From CAZKUN01 sp964555935 (GTDB taxonomy: Bacteria > Armatimonadota > Zipacnadia > Zipacnadales > VGFC01): DNA of 58,011 nucleotides. Position numbers and translations under genes: made by a program. Shown one piece after another: positions 9,101 through 17,417 of this stretch. The number at the start of each line of letters is the position of its first letter. The stretch's first letter is position 1. The DNA is taken from positions 1-58,011 of the forward strand of contig CAZKUN010000021.1 of the NCBI GenBank assembly GCA_964555935.1, written 5' to 3'. The notes under the pieces were generated by a model. That model saw only the letters and a program-made list of their open reading frames with translations. It was not told where the DNA came from and made no database searches.

Positions 9101-9206
9101 GTCTGGAGTGGACGAGCCCATCGCCGCCGACGCGGACGGCGTGCTTCGCGTGTCTCTGACGCTTCGCGGGCAGACCGAGGTTACTGTGGAACGAATCGGT
9201 ACTTGA
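6102..9206 (+). CDS. Exported LamG domain protein with TIM-barrel glycoside-hydrolase-like C-terminal part
   Basis: 1034 residues. Residues 1-19 are a signal peptide (MRSMLVTLAAILIGSAISA). LamG/concanavalin-like domain at about 23-227: it starts LVGYWTFDEESGG, has WINPEVLP in the core and ends with LDDVRVYSRALDESEI. A beta-rich middle part (about 230-560) follows. From about 600 to 900 the pattern is that of a TIM-barrel hydrolase of the alpha-galactosidase-like type: alternating strands, a candidate nucleophile Asp733 in GAFMDGFMHG, and a WGLLYFYYGE strand near the end. The probable role is extracytoplasmic polysaccharide binding and hydrolysis; the family is not identified. It lies 36 nt after the methyltransferase gene, with GGAGG 11 nt before the ATG. 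Its 3' end overlaps the convergent gene at 9181 by 26 nt. Confidence 0.8.
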   Translation: MRSMLVTLAAILIGSAISAQPADGLVGYWTFDEESGGAVSDLSGNANHATLHGAALVSRGDGQALSLDGVDDYVDCGNAPSLDLTGAVTLEAWINPEVLPANEPMILGKYYDSFGLTHYRDGNTWFYISGGGNNTKGRLAIGEWSHVAATFDGTTMSLYVNRVKLGSKQSKAPAIDSGQSFLMGVLVAGPESADPGYGAKAHWRGLLDDVRVYSRALDESEILDHYRESASGYGVDTTWFDRMRVVNYPFRGEGRLVSMLDFSGVFPLPADAEVTAGLQLAGGEQLSQVTEFTALPASGRLCATLDLDGVPPGEHRVVARLTSPGGVDIAGETAFVYPLAPSAVPDPSQARVGPLPAVAGPATYSVEVGLGGGFTVISGDRRLPFESSLSYPQGGSNRLLAGAPDDAGEAGFEVSVKQVKRDLHEVTAEGPHYAITRRIAVEPTRVLVSDTIRNTSGDDLGLIIDNYLAGPDPFDASAVAGYPEGTERREAKSPSAFASYGDLGVGIVPLDDVTIVHCTVYAKDGRAGVRDDKFGLAKDAEYTVEWAVYPVDSPDYYDFLNLVRRDEGRNGAVDGGFAFIERSDVTPEHLDLRNTRYGSFGCLTHVADDPEIEIEGIEFLWLPKERARIKAEFDAIRADNPTVQLMFHVAHSLVSTNTPDEIFADSRVIDANGEQVLYPYDYDSCAYFSRARHEAGWRWFIYYPMPGNSFHDALMRSVDVMVDEIGCNGAFMDGFMHGYGSPYTYDRWDGHTVDLDPETKTIKRKVGSVLLMSQPSMVEYTQRMNAKGARVVANGITMTRTMGQLDIITDQECSNGPATHLAQTPCALGNPGVIHSEADVYTDVLDKLSWGLLYFYYGEKQLTYPSLPQQMFPITIESIHSGTVRGKERIITSRAGAYGWEGADDLHFAYRYNPIGVSIPAEFLTTVERQGVRTQIDIAPRESAVIKRVPVSIRAKNPVNLVFERYDASGASLILNGRGLVRLEFRSGDFPIAPGAEYAVSGVDEPIAADADGVLRVSLTLRGQTEVTVERIGT

Positions 9207-11823
9207 GGTCGTGGTCCGCCGGCATCGTGACCGAGACGCGGGCGATCTCGATGCCGGCCGGGTTCGAATACGGGCTCGGGTCCTTGTATGCGGCTGGATC
9301 GATGTCGACGGTGACCTCCTGACCGAACTCAAGCCGCACTTCGTGGCCCGCCTTGCGGACCATGATTAGGCTCGTCGACAGGCCGCTCGCCGGTGCCTCA
9401 ATCAGTCGTTCCTCGTTGCCGGTCCGCACCACCAGTTCCGTCCGCCCATCCATCATTAGCGGGATGACCTCATCCAGTTGCCACGTCACGGCTCCTTCCG
9501 CCTCCGGGAGCTGTCCGGCCTCGACGTGGACCTCAACGCTGCCGTCGCGGAACGAGTACCGCCTCGAGCAGGGGATGCCCTTCAGCTCCCACGATGCCGT
9601 CAGCTCTCCCACAAGCCCCGCATCAGATGACACCTCTACCACTGGATCCGCGTGGCTCGAACCGTATGCCTGCGAGCCGTCGGATGCGCTCAGTAGCAGC
9701 TCATGCGACGGACCCTCCCGGTTCTGACTGAGTAGCACGGTCCCCATGTCCGGAGCCCACAGCGCCTGCAGGCCCGCGCCCTTGCGCTGGGTTGACTGCA
9801 CGATCGGCCCCCACGACGCGGCCGCATAGTAGCCCTCGCGTCGGGTGAAGAGGTACTCCCCACCATAGTCGTCGCTGAGGTGTTCGGCGAACGGTTGCCG
9901 GAAACAGGCCAGCACTTCGCGCCGAGCGGCGGCGACGTCCTCGACAGACAGGGCGACGCTCCCCGGTACTTCGCCGATGCGGTCGATGATGCTATCGGGC
10001 AGCTTCCACACGTAGTTGCGCCAGACGCCGCGTTTCACGGCTTCGACCGCGGTCAGTTCGGGCATCGGGCCGGACGCGGGTCGCGTGGCCTGAGCGGGCG
10101 GTTGAGTCGCGTTGGCCGCGCAAAACGCCCGCGCCGAGGTCAGGCCCTGGCGGGCCCACGCGTCGATCCAGGGGATATGCGCGCGCGCGAAGCCGCGCAT
10201 CCGCGTATCGTGGCCACGGATGCCGACGAGCAAGCCCGTCCCCAGCGGCGGCTCGGGCAATGTCGTGAGGGCGTGCCAAGGGATGATGCGGTCGCGCACG
10301 GTATCGCGGATGTCATCGTCGTGCGTGAGTTCGTAGTACCAGTAGAGCGCCATCGTGCTGACCGTGTGGTAGTAGTAGTCCGGCCCTTGCAGCTCCACGG
10401 GGTATCCCGGTCGCTGGATGGCCTCGCTGAGGTAGCGCTCCTTCAGCTCATCGATCCAGCCCAACACGCGCTCGTCGCCCGTCGCCCAGTAGGTCCATTG
10501 CAGCGCGTGGAAGCCCTCCGCCTGCTGGTTCGTGCACTGGCCCTGGACCACCATCTTGGTGCCGATGAACTCCGCTCGGCGGAGCATCCGGTCGACCCAC
10601 ACATCCGCAATGTCCTCATCGACCCACTCGCCGACGCGGTAGTAGGATTCGGCGGCTCGCGCGAGCGGGTGAGACCATGGCCCGCCGAACGAGCCATCGA
10701 GCCCGATCAGCTCGCAATAGTAGACCGCCATCGCCTCGATGCGCTGCATGAGGGCGGGATCGCGGTAGTGCGGGTTCGCATCGCCAGGCGTGCTCCAAAC
10801 ACACGCCAGCGGCTGCATCGTCTCCACGTAGGTCGCCGTGTCGGGCGCGATGCCGGATCGCCAGTGGAAATCCGCGTACCCAAACAGCCGGCCGCCCGGG
10901 TCCATGTCGATCGTGTCACACACGCTCGCAACGTAGGGGATGATCCGCTCAAGCCCGCCGCCCATTCCTCGCAGCGCTTCCCAGTCCGTGTCAGCGAAAT
11001 TGAAGGGCTCGACCGGCAGCACCTCGTCGCGGAACTCCGCGCGCAAATCCCCGAGGAAATGCGCGGCCTCCGCCTCGCGGGCGCGCTCGACTGCGCCCAG
11101 CAGGGCCTTGTCTCGCAGTTCGTGGCGGGTAGTGAGACGCATCTCGAGGTGGCAGCGCGTCCCTGCCTTCAACTCGCCTTGCGCCAGGCGCATGTCCAGC
11201 GCGTACCACGCCTGCTGCCACCCCCGCATGTCCCACAGCAGGACTGACTTCGGACCCGCGATGCCACTGATCTCCAGGCCATTCCCATCGCCGAACTCAG
11301 CGACAGCTTCCGCCATCGCCGCAGACCCCAGGATGGGCTCGCCTTGCTCGTCCGGCAGTACCCAAGCGTGCGACACGCCGTCCGAATCAGTCGCGGAGAC
11401 GCGGCGTCCCGCGAAATGACTCACCGGCAGGTTCACGCTCAGGCGTAGCGTGTCGATGGTGCAGTCCGTGCGGGGGGTGAGGTCATACGCAAGCGAGACG
11501 CCGTTGCTGTCGAGCACGAGTCGCTCGCGAAGATCGAACACGATCCCGGTTCTCGTCGTGAGGGTGCCCGTGCATGTGATTTCGTAGTCATCACCGTCAT
11601 CGACGGTAATCGTGACCGGCACGTAATAAGGGCGCTGGTCGACGAGGCCTCCGCTGTCAGTCGCCGTGAGGAATAGCCCCGCGATGTCCAGGCCACAGAC
11701 GCTGAGGTCGACCCGCCCGGCCTCGGAGATTTGCACCGTGTGCCGGCCCCGGCTTGCGGCGAGCGGGAACTCCTGCGCGGGTGAGGAGTGAGCCGTGGCC
11801 GCGAGGGCCAACCACAGGTACAC
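9181..11823 (-). CDS. Exported alpha/alpha-toroid protein, probable polysaccharide lyase or hydrolase
   Basis: 880 residues from a GTG start at 11823. AGGGAG lies 9 nt upstream, inside the end of the previous gene. A short signal peptide (MYLWLALAATAHSSPAQ) is followed by a beta-sandwich (about 20-260) and a helical toroid (about 280-620). The toroid is rich in aromatic and acidic residues, for example YYCELIGLDGSFGGPWSHP and GPDYYYHTVSTMALYWYYE. A C-terminal beta-rich domain completes it. This architecture is usual in alpha/alpha-toroid polysaccharide lyases and glycosidases, but I cannot name a family. It starts 6 nt after the heparinase II/III-like gene, so the two are almost certainly co-transcribed and may attack the same polymer (inference). 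Its last 26 nt overlap the convergent LamG gene. Confidence 0.75.
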   Translation of the reverse strand: MYLWLALAATAHSSPAQEFPLAASRGRHTVQISEAGRVDLSVCGLDIAGLFLTATDSGGLVDQRPYYVPVTITVDDGDDYEITCTGTLTTRTGIVFDLRERLVLDSNGVSLAYDLTPRTDCTIDTLRLSVNLPVSHFAGRRVSATDSDGVSHAWVLPDEQGEPILGSAAMAEAVAEFGDGNGLEISGIAGPKSVLLWDMRGWQQAWYALDMRLAQGELKAGTRCHLEMRLTTRHELRDKALLGAVERAREAEAAHFLGDLRAEFRDEVLPVEPFNFADTDWEALRGMGGGLERIIPYVASVCDTIDMDPGGRLFGYADFHWRSGIAPDTATYVETMQPLACVWSTPGDANPHYRDPALMQRIEAMAVYYCELIGLDGSFGGPWSHPLARAAESYYRVGEWVDEDIADVWVDRMLRRAEFIGTKMVVQGQCTNQQAEGFHALQWTYWATGDERVLGWIDELKERYLSEAIQRPGYPVELQGPDYYYHTVSTMALYWYYELTHDDDIRDTVRDRIIPWHALTTLPEPPLGTGLLVGIRGHDTRMRGFARAHIPWIDAWARQGLTSARAFCAANATQPPAQATRPASGPMPELTAVEAVKRGVWRNYVWKLPDSIIDRIGEVPGSVALSVEDVAAARREVLACFRQPFAEHLSDDYGGEYLFTRREGYYAAASWGPIVQSTQRKGAGLQALWAPDMGTVLLSQNREGPSHELLLSASDGSQAYGSSHADPVVEVSSDAGLVGELTASWELKGIPCSRRYSFRDGSVEVHVEAGQLPEAEGAVTWQLDEVIPLMMDGRTELVVRTGNEERLIEAPASGLSTSLIMVRKAGHEVRLEFGQEVTVDIDPAAYKDPSPYSNPAGIEIARVSVTMPADHDLKYRFVPQ

Positions 11824-11829
11824 GGCGCG

Positions 11830-14805
11830 TTACTCCCTCTGCCAGGTCGCGGTTAGCGCTACGGAGAACGCGTCGCCCTCGGAGATGGTGTGGTGGACGC
11901 CCTGCGCGTAGTCATTGGTGTCCACGAATCGCTCCGCCAGCGAGTTGCCTCCGACGCTCACCGTCGTCGCATCCACGATTCTCTCGATCCTGTAGCTGGC
12001 GTCGGAGCGCTCCGAGCTGTCGAAGATGATGGCGCGCCGCTCAAGGTCCTGCGCAACAAGGCCCGGCTCAAGCGTCAGCCGCACGTCAGCGGGGTCTGAG
12101 TCATCCCACCCCGCGAGCGTGCCGGTTAGCTGCGCGGCCGGCAGCTGCAGTTCTGCGCCGCCCGCGCTCACCGACGTTCCCGCGATCAACGCCAACTCCA
12201 CGGGGCCATCGCCGTCGAATCTAGCGAAGCCGACTCGGCCGCTCAGTTCGGTTCCCTCGGCCTCAATGGTCGTTGGGTTCTCGCTCACGAGAATCACATC
12301 CCGTCGACCGTCCGCCAACTCAACTTCCACCACTGCCGCGAAACTGTCCGGGCCGGTTACCTCACGCACCAGGCGGGCCGATTGGATGAAGGCCTGCTTG
12401 CCGTACGGCTCGAGCACGGAGACGAACTGGGTGTCTAGCGCCTCGCCGAAACGAGTCCTCAGCATGTACCGAAGCGACGGCGGGTTGCCCTTGTACTCGG
12501 GAGGAATGCCGTCGCACAGCGCCACCTCGTCGACCGCCGAGAGATTGTGGACTCTCAGGTGGGCTTCCCACTCCTCAGGCATCGTGCGGCGCGGCTCGAC
12601 TGCCAGCCAATCGACCCAGAAGGCGTCGGCCGGCTGGGCCTTCGAGACACGCTGCAGGTACATGAACCCCGTGCCGTCGTAGTCCCAGTTATCAGGCCCA
12701 TCGTAGAACTCGCCGTACCCAACGTCAGGCCCAGCGTACGTGCCGTCGGTCTGTTCGGTGAGCCTGAGGCCCGAGTGAGTCACCTCCGGCCCGCCACCGT
12801 TCTGAATCAGCCGGTGGTTCGTGCCGCCACGCACCCAGAACAGATCGAGGAAGTAAGCGTCCTCCGCGTTGACCTCGACTTTGACCAGGCACCGGCGATA
12901 GGTAGACACGCCCTCGTAGATCTCTCCACCGTCGACATCGGCGACGGCCACGGGCCCCGCCTCGGCAAAGAGCTTCGTCTTGCCCGAGTACGAGTCCCGC
13001 TCGGGGCCTTTATCATTCACCATGCACGTGTTGTGGCTGATGATATGGCTCGTCCACCCGACGCGCTTGGGCCAGTGTCCCGTGTAGAGCGGGTACCCCA
13101 AGTCGGGCGACATCACCACATCCCGCGCCGTGACCGAGATCGACAGCCGATCCTCGTGTCCATGCCCCGCCATCCGCCCATAGTACATCATCGCCGCCGT
13201 GCCCGTGTCGGGGATGGAGTTCTGCAATACCGCCAGGCCGTATCCGCCCGCGTTGTAGCTGGCTAATGGGCGTGGGGGGCCGGCCAACTCCTCCCGGAGT
13301 CGTTCCTGAATTGCCTCGGGCTCCGCGTCGTAGATGTCCAGACGAAGACCATCCACGCGCTTGCCATTGGAGAACCAGACCTCGCGCGCCGTCTCGGGCC
13401 CAGGGAACAGCCGATAACCCGCCAGGCTCATCTCGACCGGCAGCGTTAGCCCGACATCGCCGATGTTCATGGCCTTGCCGCTGTCGCCGATCGCCGGGCT
13501 GTACCGATCCAGCGCCCGGACCTTCGAGCACATCGTGAAGCAGTTGCGGAACTTGGGGTAATCGCGATAGAGATCGTGCTTCGTGTACGGCTCGTACGCG
13601 CTCAGAACCTCGGCCACTTCCTGAAACGAGGTCGCCGGGATCCGCGCATAGCCCAGTCCCGATTCGTGGCTGAGGCCTTCCCTGCCCAGGAACTCGACCA
13701 GCACGTGCGGGATCCTCCCACCGTCAGCCTCAAACAGCCAGTCCAGCGCCTCTTCGGTCTCAGCGCCATTGTCCAGAGCAACCGCTGCCGCGGCCATCGA
13801 GTATTGGTGCATGCCCTCATTGCCCCAGATACGCTTGTCTAGCACGCCGATGATGAATTCGCGCAGCAGGTGCTCTTCCATGTGGTTGGCGATGGTCTGC
13901 GCGGATGACTTGTCGCCAGTCCCGTAACGCACCGACATGGCCTGGGAGAACTCGACGAGTTCCTCGTCCTCCAACAGAGCGTCGTAAGTGTAGTCATACG
14001 CCAGGCTGAGCTTCTGCGCGGTCCACGTCTCCCAGATGCAGCCCTGCACTCGGCCCTCGCCCGAGCCACCAGTCGACGCTTCCATTCCCAAGCTATAGTG
14101 CGGCCGGTAGTCTATCTCCGGGTACAGGTCCGCCATCCGGTCGAGAAGCACGCCCGCCTTGTGAGCGTAGATCGGGTCTTCCGTCAGCGTGTACAGAATC
14201 GCGAAGCGCTCGGTGGTGTCGAGCATGTGCTGCCAGATTCTGAAAGCGTAGTAGGCGCCGAAGAACCACTTGTTCTCGCCGACCTTCGCGCCCGTCCCAT
14301 CGTCGGTCCATTCCGCGGGCGCGCCCTCCTCGGGCTCCAGGAATTGGGGGTCGCCCGCTCCCTGGCGAAACTTGCCTTGCTCATCCAGCGCGCTCTCGTA
14401 GTAGGCCTGGAAGTCGTTCTTGGGGAACCACTCGTCACAGTTGGCGCAGCGGACCTTCCATGGCTTGTCGGCGAAGTCCCAGCGCCAGCGCGAGGGATTG
14501 TAGTTGGCCTCGTAATGCTCCATGCCACAGTTCGGGCAGCCCTCGCCGCGGTTGACCGATGCATCGCGGGGCATGTCCTGGCTGGGCAGCAGATTCCACA
14601 GCTCCTCGTCGGACATGTCCAGCCACGGCTTGACCTGCGCGATGAGGTTGTCTCGGTGCGTGGCGGCCCACTCGTGCCGCTCGCAGTTGCGGACCGCGTT
14701 CGCACGCATCTCAGAGGTTACGATCACGCTGCCGGTCTTCGCGCTCACAGCGGACCCTCCCGCAAGCAACGTTGCAGTCACCAGAATCGCGCAGGCGTTC
14801 CTCAT
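11830..14805 (-). CDS. Exported heparinase II/III-like polysaccharide lyase with Cys4 zinc-knuckle insert
   Basis: 991 residues with a signal peptide (about 1-22). A Cys4 cluster follows: CPNC (90-93) and CANC (120-123), separated by a Trp-rich segment and followed by DEWFPKNDF. The helical toroid region carries GNEGMHQYSMAA (about 328) and LSHESGLGYA (about 378). The heparinase II/III-type beta domain has HGHEDRLSI (548-556) and ISHNTCMVND (589-598), the His-rich strands typical of this superfamily. The probable action is beta-elimination of a uronic-acid-containing polysaccharide outside the cytoplasm. It is coupled to the upstream aldo/keto reductase gene by an ATGA overlap. A paralogue with the same Cys4 arrangement lies at 37003-40596. 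The fold is fairly secure; the substrate is unknown. Confidence 0.85.
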   Translation of the reverse strand: MRNACAILVTATLLAGGSAVSAKTGSVIVTSEMRANAVRNCERHEWAATHRDNLIAQVKPWLDMSDEELWNLLPSQDMPRDASVNRGEGCPNCGMEHYEANYNPSRWRWDFADKPWKVRCANCDEWFPKNDFQAYYESALDEQGKFRQGAGDPQFLEPEEGAPAEWTDDGTGAKVGENKWFFGAYYAFRIWQHMLDTTERFAILYTLTEDPIYAHKAGVLLDRMADLYPEIDYRPHYSLGMEASTGGSGEGRVQGCIWETWTAQKLSLAYDYTYDALLEDEELVEFSQAMSVRYGTGDKSSAQTIANHMEEHLLREFIIGVLDKRIWGNEGMHQYSMAAAAVALDNGAETEEALDWLFEADGGRIPHVLVEFLGREGLSHESGLGYARIPATSFQEVAEVLSAYEPYTKHDLYRDYPKFRNCFTMCSKVRALDRYSPAIGDSGKAMNIGDVGLTLPVEMSLAGYRLFPGPETAREVWFSNGKRVDGLRLDIYDAEPEAIQERLREELAGPPRPLASYNAGGYGLAVLQNSIPDTGTAAMMYYGRMAGHGHEDRLSISVTARDVVMSPDLGYPLYTGHWPKRVGWTSHIISHNTCMVNDKGPERDSYSGKTKLFAEAGPVAVADVDGGEIYEGVSTYRRCLVKVEVNAEDAYFLDLFWVRGGTNHRLIQNGGGPEVTHSGLRLTEQTDGTYAGPDVGYGEFYDGPDNWDYDGTGFMYLQRVSKAQPADAFWVDWLAVEPRRTMPEEWEAHLRVHNLSAVDEVALCDGIPPEYKGNPPSLRYMLRTRFGEALDTQFVSVLEPYGKQAFIQSARLVREVTGPDSFAAVVEVELADGRRDVILVSENPTTIEAEGTELSGRVGFARFDGDGPVELALIAGTSVSAGGAELQLPAAQLTGTLAGWDDSDPADVRLTLEPGLVAQDLERRAIIFDSSERSDASYRIERIVDATTVSVGGNSLAERFVDTNDYAQGVHHTISEGDAFSVALTATWQRE

Positions 14806-15773
14806 GGCGCGTTCAACTCCGGGAGGGGGTACATCTCCTCGAGTCGTTGCGCTACATCATCGGGCACGTCCACGTCGGCGGCGACGATGGTTTCCTTCAT
14901 CTGCTCGGCGCGGGTCGCCCCGATGATGACCGAGGTCAACGCCTCCTCGCGCAGGCACCAGGCGATGGCGAGCTGCGCGGCGGTGAGGTCCATCTCCCCG
15001 GCGATTCGCTGCAACTCTTTCGCCTTCTGGAGGCTCTCGTCGCCCCAGTAGTTCTCCATCATGATGGCGTTCTGCGTGTCATCGGCCGCGCGCGTCCCGG
15101 CGGCCGGGGGCTGCCCGGGCTCGTACTTGGCGCTGAGCACGCCGTGCGCGAGCGGCGAGAAGTTCACATTGCCGATCCCGAGTTTCTTGCAGGTGGAGAA
15201 GACATCCGCCTCCGGATATCGCCACATGAGATTGTAGCGCGGCTGGTTCGAGACGGGCGGGCGACACCCGATCTCCCGGGCCGTCGCGACCGCTTCGGTG
15301 ATCTGGGCTGCTGTCCACTCGCTGACGCCCCAGTAGAGGATCTTCCCCTGACGCGCCAGGTCATCCATGGTCCTGACGGTTTCCTCGACGGGCGTTCCGG
15401 GGTCATACCGATGGCACTGGTATAGATCGATGTAGTCTGCCCGGAGACGCTCGAGGCTGGCGTGGCACTGCTCGAAGATGTGCTTGGCCGAGAGGCCTTG
15501 ATCGTTCGGCCCATCGCCCATCGGCGCCCAGACCTTCGTGGCGAGAACGTAGCTGTCTCGCCGGTAGGGCTTGAGTAGCTTGCCCAGCGCGGCCTCCGCG
15601 GCGCCCCTGTTGTAGGCGTTTGCCGTGTCGATCCAGTTGACGCCCGAGTCGAACGCGAGCTTGACGCACTCCTCAGCCATCGTGTCGTCCACGTGCATCC
15701 CGATCGTCAGGTAGCTGCCGAGCCCGACCGTGCTTAACTTGACGCCCCACTTGCCGAGATTGCGGTAACGCAT
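14802..15773 (-). CDS. Aldo/keto reductase
   Basis: This 323-residue NAD(P)H-dependent oxidoreductase is a (beta/alpha)8 barrel. The catalytic tetrad is complete: Asp49 and Tyr54 in NWIDTANAYN, Lys80 in VLATKVW and His121 in LYQCHRYD. The cofactor end carries VIIGATRAEQM. It resembles the potassium-channel-beta/YghZ-like branch. It has no signal peptide and is cytosolic. It heads a minus-strand operon and its stop overlaps the start of the heparinase-like gene by 4 nt (ATGA). That suggests it reduces an aldehyde or keto sugar released from the polymer (inference). It faces the plus-strand gene at 15964 across 190 nt. Confidence 0.92.
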   Translation of the reverse strand: MRYRNLGKWGVKLSTVGLGSYLTIGMHVDDTMAEECVKLAFDSGVNWIDTANAYNRGAAEAALGKLLKPYRRDSYVLATKVWAPMGDGPNDQGLSAKHIFEQCHASLERLRADYIDLYQCHRYDPGTPVEETVRTMDDLARQGKILYWGVSEWTAAQITEAVATAREIGCRPPVSNQPRYNLMWRYPEADVFSTCKKLGIGNVNFSPLAHGVLSAKYEPGQPPAAGTRAADDTQNAIMMENYWGDESLQKAKELQRIAGEMDLTAAQLAIAWCLREEALTSVIIGATRAEQMKETIVAADVDVPDDVAQRLEEMYPLPELNAP

Positions 15774-15898
15774 GTGTGGTCACCATCCTTGGTTTGCTCG
15801 TCGACGGGATTGCCCGCCTCACTTGCGTCGTCCCGTTCGCCGCGCGAGCCACTGATCCCTGGATGCCGGGCGAATGCGCGCCACTGCTTGGCGGCAAA

Positions 15899-15912
15899 GG
15901 CCCGTTCGGGCC
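15899..15912. promoter_or_regulatory. 14-nt palindrome in divergent promoter gap
   Basis: GGCCCG-TT-CGGGCC: 6-bp arms and a TT centre, in the 190-nt gap between the aldo/keto reductase gene (minus) and the toroid gene (plus). It could be an operator for a dimeric regulator. Short GC palindromes arise easily by chance in such DNA. Confidence 0.25.
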
Positions 15913-15963
15913 CGGCAGCGAAGCACCTGAATACACTCCGCCGTGCCGAAGGGAAGAGACCAA

Positions 15964-17388
15964 ATGAGCTATGCATGCATCGCGCTAGTCGTGCTGAGCC
16001 TGAGCGCCGCCGTTGCCTCCGCGCAACCGGACGTGGCGGCGCTGAATGAAGCCTACAAGGCCTTTGACATGGAACGCAACGAGGGCCTGGGGCACTCCAC
16101 CAGCCCAGACTCGGGCACGCTTGGTTGGGGCGAGGGAAGTATCATCCAGGCCTACGGCAACATGTGGGAGGCCACGCAGGACACGTATTGGCTGGGCAAG
16201 ATTCAGCAGCACTTCCGCAATATCATGGCGACAGCAACCGACCCCGACGGTGATGGCTTTAAGAGCTGGCAGACGCCTACTTACTCGACCGCTCTTGCGT
16301 TTGCCGAACGCTTGCACAACGTGGGCACCGCCGACATCACGCCGGATCGGCACAAAGAGATGAACGGCAAGCGGGCCAACCAGACTACCGGCCACACGTA
16401 CGTGATCGAGTTCCAGGAGAGCGCGGACACGTATCGGATCCGCGACATGGAGACCTACGAGATCGTGGTGGAGGCCGCCGAATACGAATCCGGCGCGGCG
16501 ATCGACGGCATCGTGCCGTTCAGCTTCAAGATCGAGGGCGAGACGCATCAGGGCGACCGGTTCCTGATCCGCACGCAGGCCCCGTTTCCTGCCACGTACA
16601 CGGTCCACCAGGGCATGTTCGTCTACCCGACCGCCCTGTTCATCGAGGCGGTGAAGACCGATCCGGCGCTGCAGGACGAATTCGGCGAGAGCGCCGACGA
16701 ATTCCTGGAGTTCATCAACAAGCACATATTCGAGAAGAACGAGATGGACTGGCTCGACATGGGCGATTTGGGCGGAGGGTACCGCTTCGAGCCGTTCATC
16801 ACCGACAGATTCCCAAACCGCATCATGCCTCACAACCAGTTCGGCGCTCTCAGTCGCGCCTGGCTCGTGCTGAAGGACGTTGAGGGCGCGCACCCTCTGA
16901 TGGGTGACCGCGCTGAGAAGATGGCGAGGTACCTCCACAGCCACATGCACCTGTTCGAGAACGCCGAGGGCGAAGAGCCGTACGAGTGGTACCAGTGGTA
17001 CTACTGGGATTGGACCGACTATGGCGTCCCGGATCACAGCGGCTGGGAAGATACGAGCCACGCCGGCTTGACCATGAGCATGGCCGTGGTCGCGGCGCGA
17101 CGCGGCGTGGTCTTCACGGACGAGGACATGAAGCGCATGGCCAACTGCTGGGTGCGGGTGATGTTCAATGGCGACGAAGAGGACCCGATGATGGCCTCAC
17201 ACGTGGACGGCTCGGGCGAGCACAAGTTCAGCCCGGTCAACGCGGTCTGGGGCATGCTGGCTCAGTGGGACGCCAGGGCCTATGAGCTGGCCTTGAAGAA
17301 GTTCGAGGCCGCGTCCGAGGAGGGCCAAGTGGGCATGGCCCCAACAATCCTGATGATGGCCAACCGCGCGGGCGCGTTGGCCAAGTGA
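15964..17388 (+). CDS. Exported alpha/alpha-toroid protein, unassigned
   Basis: 474 residues from the ATG at 15964, with GGAAGAG upstream. The signal peptide is MSYACIALVVLSLSAAVASA. The mature protein reads like a helical-toroid carbohydrate enzyme: repeated helices with conserved aromatic and acidic residues (GWGEGSIIQAYGNMWEAT; EWYQWYYWDWTDYG; WEDTSHAGLTMSMAV) and a beta-rich insert at about residues 130-220. A Ca-binding-loop-like DPDGDGFKSW occurs near residue 100. I do not recognise the family. It could be a glycosidase, lyase or epimerase. It opens a plus-strand run that continues with the dihaem protein 29 nt downstream. An in-frame ATG at 15943 lies upstream of the Shine-Dalgarno and is not used here. 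Confidence 0.7.
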   Translation: MSYACIALVVLSLSAAVASAQPDVAALNEAYKAFDMERNEGLGHSTSPDSGTLGWGEGSIIQAYGNMWEATQDTYWLGKIQQHFRNIMATATDPDGDGFKSWQTPTYSTALAFAERLHNVGTADITPDRHKEMNGKRANQTTGHTYVIEFQESADTYRIRDMETYEIVVEAAEYESGAAIDGIVPFSFKIEGETHQGDRFLIRTQAPFPATYTVHQGMFVYPTALFIEAVKTDPALQDEFGESADEFLEFINKHIFEKNEMDWLDMGDLGGGYRFEPFITDRFPNRIMPHNQFGALSRAWLVLKDVEGAHPLMGDRAEKMARYLHSHMHLFENAEGEEPYEWYQWYYWDWTDYGVPDHSGWEDTSHAGLTMSMAVVAARRGVVFTDEDMKRMANCWVRVMFNGDEEDPMMASHVDGSGEHKFSPVNAVWGMLAQWDARAYELALKKFEAASEEGQVGMAPTILMMANRAGALAK

Positions 17389-17417
17389 GGGCAGCCTTTG
17401 CTCGCCAGGAGGACACA

